NCBI GenBank assembly: GCA_020740775.1
Contig: JAHEWK010000005.1
Coordinates: 744,001-808,000, forward strand
DNA from: Ilyonectria destructans
Lineage: Eukaryota; Ascomycota; Sordariomycetes; Hypocreales; Nectriaceae
Reading direction: 5' to 3'
Length of the DNA: 64,000 bases
Positions within the stretch are counted from its first letter, which is position 1. Every line of letters begins with the position of its first letter. Below are positions 56,401 through 64,000 of this stretch, in pieces. The position numbers and the translations under genes are program-made. The notes under the pieces are model-generated. The model was not told where the DNA came from. It saw only the letters and a list, made by a program, of their open reading frames with translations, and did not search any database.

Positions 56401-57020
56401 TGGTTCCCACTCTGCCTCCGAGCGACAGCCTGGGACTGAACACGCCTCGTCTCGACGGGTGCCTTGCTCTCATCATCAGAGACGACACTAGTCGCGTCGG
56501 TAGTAACGGACAGGTTCGAAGAACTCCATCTGAAATCCGGCTCTGATTCAAAGCGGTTGTCGTCCGAAGCATACGGGCCTCGGGGGGTCACCGGGTCTGG
56601 GGATCGGGGCCGGGGCGGGTCATCTCTAGAGCGGAATCGAAGGGTGGGAGGTTTGAATCGGAGGGGTGCCTTAGGGGTTTGTTGCTGCTGCTGCTGCGGT
56701 TGAGGCCGCCTCATTTGCGGTCGCGGCGGCGGTGCTGTGAAGGTGGAGGATGTGGCGGATAGAGACGATTCAGACTCTGTGACGGAAATGACGGAGGCGG
56801 TGGAGACCTCTGAGACGGTGGACAGGCCATCGTCGAAGTCTGGCCTGCGAGGGCGAGACTGTGATTTAGCCCTGGGTCGAGATGGCCCGGCGGTGTTATT
56901 GCTGGTGTTGTTGCTGGTGTTGTTGCTAGTGTTGTTGCTGTTGTTGCTGGGCCTGGGGGTTGCATCGGAGGAGGACGTCCCGTTCTTGGGCGGGTAGCCC
57001 CGAATGGTGAGCGCGGGCAT
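53418..57020 (-). CDS. Large coiled-coil protein with Q-rich head
   Basis: Single-exon, 1200 residues. The N-terminus (1-120) has NNTS tetrad repeats and a QQQQQQ run; about 230-360 is Q/P/M-rich with HAPL/VQQ repeats (several MIQHAPL-like units). A long coiled coil runs from about 380 to 870; residues about 475-565 consist of near-exact 11-residue repeats (EKLKKDRDQSL and variants), a hendecad pattern. Then a Ser-rich linker (SNLSSLSSVLSFSTKSG), an acidic Pro/Glu-rich stretch of PEP/EPEPA repeats (about 905-985), more coiled coil (EEKAAGVDSLTSERDE) to about 1150, and a basic tail. Probably a cytoskeletal or organelle-tethering scaffold; no catalytic domain. The gene is large, GC-rich and intact. 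Confidence 0.82.
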   Translation of the reverse strand: MPALTIRGYPPKNGTSSSDATPRPSNNSNNTSNNTSNNTSNNTAGPSRPRAKSQSRPRRPDFDDGLSTVSEVSTASVISVTESESSLSATSSTFTAPPPRPQMRRPQPQQQQQQTPKAPLRFKPPTLRFRSRDDPPRPRSPDPVTPRGPYASDDNRFESEPDFRWSSSNLSVTTDATSVVSDDESKAPVETRRVQSQAVARRQSGNQTPPARQTERETRETKESKESKARSRSRGRTFHIHIEPTQPQPQQQQQQPQQQQQQQQQPMIAQPQQQMLSHQGQHMIAGPPQQILTQPQQPMITQSQPMMSQVGQMVPLHTSMVSQQQTPMVQQAPMVQQTPMIQHAPLVQHAPLVHAPMIQHAPLITQRPEPTARQRASSRHDVTATMGVKIEDLKKEVQILRDQRFLITKELDEARHQLSCMQTDKDELREERNKARDSREKLDKDLEVQSRVLEKTKTKFDEHKRFFDKFEKDSDVTISQAKKDRELALQKAKKEFDQSFEKLKRDREQSLEKLKKDRDQSFEKLKKDRDQSLDKLKKERDQSLSKLKKERDQTIDELTNEHTQKMDLITQERDQLLETERNFDSKVKELEAHVKRYREFKDILEAKCDTLEKESLNKTESTSRFEAKSINLERELSDIKAIRQSQETGFIAQVAGLEISKEALQFRVDGLQTDLVQKSTEIGELTADRDRLDADFKAREKEFESLGKEKTVLEEEKKSFQLKAEELEEEKNALQKKLEDLEAEKKALQEQLDNVEGDKKKLEEQAEALQATIDELKKEIETKDARISGADSVNADLTTRIDDLEKEKDEVNTKLTELESKRKKLKKRAELLSGENKTLHGHVQGLLKDQDDASSRVLRLSVEAKALRDENSSLRSMSEAGSVAGSNLSSLSSVLSFSTKSGDDDTATVVSDATEKPDPESVEPESAEPEPATEEPAPEPAAEPEVAPDDREPVIIVEEEEAAPEPEAPVPEPVEAEPEPAVEPVESPDAALLAQLQEQNSELEARNAELQEKAASVEALTTERDEIAQKLASAEEDAAKLPEKDAAVESLTAERDDIAGKLTAAEEKAAGVDSLTSERDEIAKKLEAAEKDAALVPELRVENGSLAAQLADVKQQLDEAKKSQQAALDDVSALQGQVAALIVQLGASAGIPQRSRSGSSRKKDGGKRKNEIVVVRDPTNKGGGMQVLPTPFALLGMALT

Positions 57021-59660
57021 GGTGTTGATTGTCCGCGGATGTTGGATTTGTTTTTTTGCTGTCGGCTCGAGTAGTGTGTGTCTTGTTTACTCAAGTGTTC
57101 ACGGATGCGGGTCGGCGGCGGGTCTCGTTGTTGAGGGTGTCGAAGTGGTGGCGAACCGAGGCTTCCTGGTGTACTTGTACTTGGGCGTGAGATGGCGCGT
57201 CAAAGGGAGGATTGCAGATTAGGTCGCGGAATTGTCGTCGCATGTTGGCATCCGGTACATGAGAGAAGAAGAAAAAGCCGGTCCTGGGGGGGTTTTGATG
57301 GATATTGCTTCCGGTGGCGACGGGCGAGCTGCGCAGAGACTGATATTGTACTGTAAGTCTGGCAGCCCAATGCAAGAGCGGCAACCCTGCGTGTGGCCCC
57401 AACGTGGTTCGAGGAGCCCACTACCCAACCACATTGGGCTCATCGGGCGGGTAGGACCTCCATATCACCCACTAACAAGAACCAAGGCACGGCCCCGGAT
57501 GGATGACGGGGGGGAGCGAGCGGGCGGGAGAGGCAAGGGGAGGCCTTGCAGCCCTGGGGAGAGACAGGATGAGGGCGTATTCTAGGGGATGCCGGAGGCC
57601 GCGGGGGTTGCGATTGGGAGGGATTGGGACGCTGTGGGACGCCATCTCGGGACGTACTGGCAGTAGTAGAACGTGATGGGACATGGTCGAATGCACTGGG
57701 ATGGAGTAGACGACGCAGATCCACGCTGAAGCATCCAGACGGGTCGTCCTTTTCCTCTTCCAGCGCGGCCTGAGTGCGTCACCCGCCAGCCCCGAATCAC
57801 AGCGCCGTGTCACCTCCAACTCACCATGTGGACAAGCCTGGTTTGCCTCTTGAGGCCATCCCAGTGGATCCCCTGCGCGTATCCCCAGCCGTGGATGATT
57901 GATTCTCTCGTCCTTCTCCGCCCTGCGAATCGTCTGGTCCTCGCCAACCGGGCCGCCGTCAACTCGGCCATTCTCCGCCGCCCCGGTTTACCTCTACGTG
58001 GAGCCTCCTTGGTCTCGCTGCCTCAGCCAAGGACGAGCCATTTTATTCTGGACGGGCGCTGCACGGCCACTCGCGTATCTAGGGCGGCCACTCACGCCGA
58101 GCTGGATTTTGTTTTTTTGAGGCCAGGTCAGGCGCGATTGTGGGTTGGGCGCCAAATCACCCGGATCACAATATGTGGGCGCCCGCCATTCGCTCACGCC
58201 GCTCCACGCTTTGGGGATCGCCAGAGACACGGTACACGAACAACGCCGCGGTTGCTTAAATCCCAGCGTGAGGGCGCCCAGTTGACACCTGTGAAGTCAG
58301 AATCCTCTCCAATCCAGAATTCACCTCGTACAAAAGCGTGACTCAAGCTAGATGATGACTCTTTGCTCTGTCTGAGCTGAGCCTCGTATTTGCTGGCGGC
58401 TTACTTACATGGCAAGCCACGCCGAAAAAGTGCGCCGTTCAACGAATCTCAACCGCCCGTTCAACTGCTTTTTTTATACTTTCTCCCTTACGTGGCGGCT
58501 TGTGCCACCTTTTGCTTGTTGCACTGCGGCCGTGTGATTTTTGGTCGCCGACGGCAAGCCTTTTTGTCGCCTTGTGAGACCTGATGACGCAACTAGTTTA
58601 GGGTAAGGCTGCTAACTGGTCCGTCTCTAGCACGGCACGGGGAAAGAGGAAACGCACTGTTTGTGAATTTTCAAGAGGATTGAACCCGTCTCGCTGTTTT
58701 CCTTTTCCGCTCCTTCTTCGTGTTTATCAATCGTAGTCCATGGCCGATTTTCAATTCCCGAGTTTGGCGGTTTGTATGGCTCTCGTAAGCTTGAACCCCA
58801 CCAGACCGTCAACCGACACGACATCAAAGGCCCACCCTTGTTTATCTATCATTTATTTCTTTTCATGTCGTCACAATCTTCAATCACGTTACACTATCTT
58901 ACATGTGGGCTCAGTGAATGCAATGCATCCTGCGAAATGGAGTGATATCCGCAACTGCGTTGGCATCTCCTCCACCAAGTAAAATATGGCTACGAACAAG
59001 AGTCCCGAATACCGATAGGGTATCTCTTTCAACCAAACTGCGCTAGTATTTATGTCATCGAGCATTATTCACTCATAATCTACCCCATAGTCCCCAGACC
59101 TGGTCAAACTAGCTTCCTTGTCCACGGCCCCCGCAAACACAACGCCCGATGACGTACGGCCATGCCATTGCCCAGGTGTTGGTAGGACAATTATGCCCCG
59201 TGCTTTCAAATGTAGCAAACGTAACAAAATTCTACGCGAGGAAAGCCTCTCTAAACGAGGGGACTAGTTGAAGTGCGGGGGTTTCGTCCATGAGTAATGA
59301 GATCCTCACGGCCCCCGCCGGCAAGCACTAGTCCCCGGTTTGATGAGTTGTCAGGCCAAGCAATGTACGACAACATGTCAGTACCCCATATCTCAGGGGC
59401 AAAGGATGCGGGGTTGTAGGGATGCCGGTTAGGTAAGGGGTTTCTCTAATCGTGGTCTAAACGCCAATTATTATCTGCTATGTACACTTCAACGCTGAAC
59501 TATCCTACATCTCCACTGCAAACCGAGGCTTTGCGAAGGGATTATGTTGACCGCCAGATACATGTCTTGGGCGCGTGTTACACAATGCCGTTTCCCCAAA
59601 TCCCCGCACGTGTTAAGGCTCCACATCCGCCTCCAAATTGCTCGGATTCGCTCTGGTGGA
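57021..59660. other. Intergenic, 2.6 kb
   Basis: Upstream region of the coiled-coil gene and downstream of the second permease. An open frame at 57826-58341 (171 residues) has no recognised motif. Large promoter-like spacers are common for regulated fungal genes. Confidence 0.5.
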
Positions 59661-61322
59661 TCAAGAACTCAGGACTCCAGCACGATCACTTTCCATGCCC
59701 ACAACCAGGCTGCCCGTCGCAGTCGGCCCTTGATAACCCTTTCTTGCACTTCCCAACCACCACAAAGCGACCAAAGTGGTAAATCCGCCCCAGATGACGC
59801 ATGTGTAATTCATGCTCCCAGCAGCTGTGGGCAGGGAGTACGGGAAGCAGTATATCACGCTCCAGACGAGCATGTATGAGCATGCAATTCCGTTGATGAC
59901 GAATCCCACCCATCCGTGCATGCGGAACGGTCCATATGTGATGTTCTTCCGCCCAGTGAGCAAGTTGGGTAGAATTGCCGCCAGGAATGAACTGCTAGAC
60001 AGGAGGATGAAGCTTCCGACAAACGCGTTAAAGGCGGTTGTGCTGCCCACGTTGATGGCTCCCAGAACAGTGACTAGCGTGACTGTCGCAAGCGTTGACC
60101 ACAGGGGCATGTCCAGCTTCTCGTGAACCTGTCCGAGCACATGCGGGAACGGAGTGGCGCCATCGCGAGCAAGAGCCCAAAGCGTGCGGCCACAGGTAAT
60201 GTACAGACCGATAACGGTCAGAATGATGCAAATCAGCACCAAGGATAGCAGTCCTGTCGCGCCAGCTGCGGAACCAGTGGCTTGGCGGTAAATCTCGGCG
60301 ATGGGATAGGCGGATTCAAAGAGGGCGTCGTAGTCGTTGATGGCGTACATGATGGCGATTAGGTAGACCAGTCCGGTGATGAATCCCGTGATGACCTGCA
60401 GGAGCAGGGCGATGGGCACGTTTCGCTGCGGGTTGGGAATCTCCTCTGCCAGATGCGTTGTAGCATCTACAGGTCCAACGCTGAAGGCACCGTTGAGCAT
60501 TCCGGCAACAAAGACAAATCCGTTGGGATAGCCGATATCAGCCTGCCACTCGGTCCACACAAACGACGAGCTCGCGTGCGGCGGCCGCCCACCTCGGCCG
60601 GGCATGATGGCGACGACGAGGACGGTAATGATGAAGCCGCCCAGGACGGCAAACACGCCAATCTTGTTCAGGCTCGGCATGGCGCTGTTGAAAAGACACA
60701 CGGCGGCGCAGGAGATCCAGGTCGTCAGGATGTAGGCGATGAAGATGTGCCACGACTCCGCTACGAAGCCGTCGTGGTTGAGCGCGTACATCTGCACCAG
60801 GGTGTTGGCGAGGATGGACGACATGCTGGCGGCGCCGAGAACCCAGGCGAGATAGTTCCACCAGCCGGCGAAGAAGCCAATGACCCGGCCCCAGCGATGG
60901 CCCGGCGTCACAGACGCCCAGTGGTAGACACCCGCCGACGAAGGGATGGCGCTGGCGAGCTCGGCGATGCTCGCGGCGACGGTCCAGTAGAAGACGGACA
61001 CGACGATGAACTCATACAGCACGCCGGGCGGCCCGCCATTGAAGATGGCGACGAGGATCGAGCCGCCAATCGCAGGCCACACGTTGCCCACGACGAGCCC
61101 GACGCCGGCCAGGGCGAGCAGGTTGAAGTTCTGCTGCAGTTCCTGGACGTGGCCCGACGCGTTGATGGCGACTTCCTGGTTGGACGTGGCCTTGAGCACC
61201 GGCGGATGCTTGTCATCGTTGTCGACATCCTCGGCGACGCGGTTCGTCTTGGAGAAGGTTTCGTCTCCCATGGCTGCGGTTTGGCGATGGGCGAGCAATC
61301 GTGCGAGGGTTGAGAAGAGCAA
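59661..61322 (-). CDS. APC-superfamily amino acid/choline/GABA-type permease (second copy in window)
   Basis: Single-exon, 553 residues from 61322 or 536 from the ATG at 61271 (MGDETFSKTNRV), which I slightly prefer because the upstream 17 residues look like leader. About 12 hydrophobic segments, including NLLALAGVGLVVGNVWPAIG, the loop IPSSAGVYHWASVTPG and the family signature DATTHLAEEIPNPQRNVP, which matches the same loop in the permease at 1541. Identity between the two is low apart from signature loops, so they are paralogues, not recent duplicates. The substrate is unknown (choline, GABA or amino acid). Gene order shows no obvious partner. Confidence 0.92.
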   Translation of the reverse strand: MLFSTLARLLAHRQTAAMGDETFSKTNRVAEDVDNDDKHPPVLKATSNQEVAINASGHVQELQQNFNLLALAGVGLVVGNVWPAIGGSILVAIFNGGPPGVLYEFIVVSVFYWTVAASIAELASAIPSSAGVYHWASVTPGHRWGRVIGFFAGWWNYLAWVLGAASMSSILANTLVQMYALNHDGFVAESWHIFIAYILTTWISCAAVCLFNSAMPSLNKIGVFAVLGGFIITVLVVAIMPGRGGRPPHASSSFVWTEWQADIGYPNGFVFVAGMLNGAFSVGPVDATTHLAEEIPNPQRNVPIALLLQVITGFITGLVYLIAIMYAINDYDALFESAYPIAEIYRQATGSAAGATGLLSLVLICIILTVIGLYITCGRTLWALARDGATPFPHVLGQVHEKLDMPLWSTLATVTLVTVLGAINVGSTTAFNAFVGSFILLSSSSFLAAILPNLLTGRKNITYGPFRMHGWVGFVINGIACSYMLVWSVIYCFPYSLPTAAGSMNYTCVIWGGFTTLVALWWLGSARKGYQGPTATGSLVVGMESDRAGVLSS

Positions 61323-63227
61323 GACCCGAGGAAGCGGGATCTCGAGACTTTATCAAGACTCAAGTGCTAGCTGCGACACGGACGAATCTGGTACTTAAGC
61401 CCGGCCGATACCACGTTGGAGAGCTGGGGTGCGAGCTATCTCTCGGCCCCAGTCAACTTGAGTAATGGAAATTACCCCGCACGCCGCAGTGGGAACGATG
61501 GCAGGATACGCCCCAAGGATAATGGATTGGGGATATCCGGGGGCGGTCGTGAGTATCAACATGCGATGATTTCGAGATTTGCGACGCCGCGTGATTGGAT
61601 TGAGGCGATATGGGGGGGCATCGGGGGAGGCGAAACCATGCTTAGCGGCGGCGGGCGGGCGATTTACCAATTAAGGTGCGCGGCTGATTTTCCCTTTTAG
61701 AGCTTGCGGCTGATTTCCCATTTGGAGGTAGGCTGTTCGTCTAGCGGCCCGGACACGCGACTCATGAGACAGGCTCGGGATATTGGGACCTGAGACGCTG
61801 GTGATGTGCGGCTCGAAACATGGAGAGCAGGATGGTTTGACAGGTTCATGCCTTCTCTTTTCTACTATCTGATGCTGGTCTGGGAATCCGAATACAGGTC
61901 AACCATACCCAGGTCAATAGCATCAACCTTTGTCATTAAACAACACCAGTCCAATGCACTCCGCATCTCGCCAGGATAATGTACCATATTATTACCCTTG
62001 ATCTGACTTCACTCACGTCTACCAACTAGAAGGCGCAACTTTGAGTTCAATTCCGATCCGCACTCGATGTGGCACGATTACTCGATGAATTTGCCACCTG
62101 GTGACCTGGCTGACGAGGTCGGTTCGTTCTTCAGCATTTCCGCCGGTCCATCTGCAAACCGAAGCTGCCGTTGGCCGTTATATAGTAAGATAAGACCATA
62201 GAGATCTCTTATACACATCAGATAAAGATATGCATGTATTTGGTGGTAATCTCTTCATCCTCTTGAATTCAATGCCTTAACCCATCATCACCGCTGTCAG
62301 GGCTCAAAAAGCGTCCTCTGATCCATGCGTGCTCAATTTCAGCCCCCAAACAGGGTCCCAGCAAGAAGTTGAGTTATCCTCTTCCCCATAATTTCCACAA
62401 TCCCGAGTCCGGAGCCTTGGACGCGCGGAGAGGCCGAGTCAGAACCCCGAAAGCGTTGCCGTGTTACCGCCCGCGAAAGAATAAGTGGGGCTTGGCTGAC
62501 GGCCGGCGGCGGGGCGAAAATGGGTCGGAGCGGTTCGCCGGCGGCGGCGAGCGCCATCCGCAGTTCCCACCAACGGCGGATGGGTCGGTTGTAGCTCGCC
62601 GGAGCCAAGCATCTGTTGAAAGGGTGTGAAATGCATTCATTAATCAGCTTTAGATCATGATCACAAGGTCATTTTATTCCAAGTCTTCGTGGACTCCACT
62701 GGGATCATGTGCTCTGTTCTAGGGGCGTCGCGTCTTTTTTCATCTGGACCGCAAGCAGCGTCATCAATCGTCGTCGATGAAAGTCAGAACATCGGGTTTT
62801 AGGGTTCCCATTCATCTCTCGCCGGCGATGTATAAATATATACTGAGCAACTTGGAAGCACTGGGGTGCATTACAGCAAAAAGTCCTTCCTTGCACCATC
62901 GCACAATTCATCATCTAGCAATGACCGAAGCCCCAACATTCCCAGACCCTTTCCAACACCAAGTGTTATTCCCAGCGCTTCTGGAGTTTTCGCCGCCGCA
63001 GTGAATTCGGGCGCGTGGTTTGCACATTTTGCGCCTGGTAGTACAAACGTGCAATGGAAGGACGGTACGGCGTGAGAGACATTCCCTGTGTCATGTTAGA
63101 AACTCGAACAAGTAACCATAGCAAGGGACGTCTGTTTGCGTACCCATGTCGGTTGAGGCTGTGCCTCTTTCTGGGCAAATAGTAAACTTCCTGCCTAGCA
63201 TGTTCATTTCTTCCGAGAATGCCTTGC
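61323..63227. other. Intergenic
   Basis: 1.9 kb upstream of the permease with no convincing gene; short GC-rich frames on both strands look spurious. Confidence 0.5.
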
Positions 63228-63810
63228 TTAGGGACATGTTGGCACGAAGATCCATATATGACAGGTTGCTAATGCCATGAGGAGGCTAGCAGCTCCGGCA
63301 AGTTCGCCGTCTGGATACAAGCCTCCTACAGGGTGGGACATGATGGCCGCCACGAAACCTGGGTCTGATAATGCACCAGCGTCGAGGAGCTTTACCTTGC
63401 TGCCGCCCCCTTCTTCCGCGGGTGTTCCGAGGATTCGGATGCGACCCGTAGTTCCGAGATCCATTACAGCCTTGGCAGATGCGACGAACGCAGTCAAGCT
63501 GGCCATGGCAATAAGGTTGTGCCCACAGCCATGACCGATGCTGACCAAAGCGTCGTATTCAGCACAAAAGATGACAAGACGGGACCCGGAACCGATCTCA
63601 GCCTTAAAGGAGGTCTCGATGCCGTATGCATGTCTGGTAACGGCAAAACCACCTGACTCGAGAAAATCGCAGATTGTGTCGTGAGCATACACTTCTCTGT
63701 AACACAGCTCAGGCTTAGCATGAATTTTGAGGCAGACCTGCTCGGGTCGACCCTCAAACGCTCCGCTCCGTCATAAGCCAACTGTCGCGATTTAGCAAGT
63801 GAATCACCAG
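63228..63810 (-). pseudogene. M20-family amidohydrolase/peptidase relic
   Basis: Minus-strand similarity to M20 metallopeptidase-like amidohydrolases: KIHAKPELCYREVYAHD, IFCAEYDALVSIGHGCGHNLIA (with the HGCGHN metal-site motif), then GTPAEEGGGSKVKLLDAGA and AIMSHP. The Glu pair EE of the catalytic/metal region is present. The frame ends at ATCHIWIFVPTCP soon after, where a complete enzyme would continue for more than 200 residues, and the N-terminal coding text (LAKSRQLAYDGAER) is in another frame, separated by a stop near 63766. I read it as a truncated, frame-broken copy. An intron or sequencing error cannot be fully excluded at the 5' end. Confidence 0.72.
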
Positions 63811-64000
63811 CTATTTTGTCTGTCCTGGTATTGTATGTGGAGGAAACAAAAGTGAATATACTGGCTTGGAGAACGTTTGTTATATGTGTATTCATTGGGT
63901 CACAGGCCGCCCTCTATTTCCGTGCTCAGCCCAAGTGAAGATAGCCGACGAAGATGACCATCAATACTCGGCTATCACGATGTGAGTGTTTATCAAAACC
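63811..64000. other. Window end, no recognised gene
   Basis: 190 bp beyond the M20 relic, without a recognised element. Confidence 0.5.

Noticed and set aside
57826..58341. 171-residue frame in the 57-59.6 kb spacer
   Set aside because: Arg/Pro-rich, no motif, and several alternative frames overlap.
60453..61313. 286-residue frame antisense to the second permease
   Set aside because: Arg/Asp/Gly-rich shadow of a recognisable permease.
1..64000. CRISPR arrays, bacterial operons or phage genes
   Set aside because: None seen; the gene structure is eukaryotic throughout with spliceosomal introns.

Overview
The window is chromosomal DNA of a filamentous ascomycete, most likely a Sordariomycete-type fungus. 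The evidence is short GT-AG introns (mostly 43-96 nt), PTH11-like rhodopsin-domain protein, Zn2Cys6 regulators, HET, NACHT and HeLo proteins, and a lone 5S rRNA gene with an internal promoter far from any rDNA array. All genes were read by hand from the sequence; exon junctions are inferred from splice signals and frame continuity.

Layout. 1-7.2 kb is an amine-catabolism block: an aldehyde dehydrogenase (cut by the window edge), a polyamine/GABA-type permease and a divergently transcribed copper amine oxidase with a C-terminal peroxisomal signal. 8.6-26 kb holds accessory genes: a HeLo-domain pseudokinase, a short-chain dehydrogenase, a PTH11-like membrane protein, a multi-pass membrane protein of unknown function, an MFS transporter and a HET-domain protein. 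26-44 kb is a gene graveyard mixed with live genes: a P450 relic, a 5S rRNA gene, a NACHT-type NLR broken in at least two places, a decayed secreted carbohydrate-active gene carrying a solo LTR with a perfect 5-bp target duplication, an SMP-30-like secreted propeller, an ankyrin relic, a PhzF-like enzyme, a Zn2Cys6 regulator with a damaged zinc cluster, and the C-terminal half of a CocE/PepX-type hydrolase. 43-46.8 kb has an intact SDR and an intact Zn2Cys6 regulator. 46.8-51.2 kb is gene-poor, with a (CTG)14 microsatellite and a palindrome. 51.2-64 kb returns to ordinary sequence: a zinc-finger-like nuclear protein, a 1200-residue coiled-coil protein, a second APC permease and an M20 amidohydrolase relic.

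How the genes work together. The first block can import an amine, oxidise it to an aldehyde with H2O2 in peroxisomes, and oxidise the aldehyde to an acid. The middle block is rich in fungal self/non-self recognition and cell-death families (HeLo, HET, NACHT, ankyrin), several of them already dead, as expected for fast-turnover immune-like loci. PhzF, the SDRs, the regulators and the CocE relic could be remains of a metabolic cluster, but nothing in the sequence proves co-regulation.

The most interesting single gene is the HeLo-pseudokinase at 8661-10274, whose helical N-terminal domain plus dead kinase fold parallels the MLKL necroptosis executioner layout.
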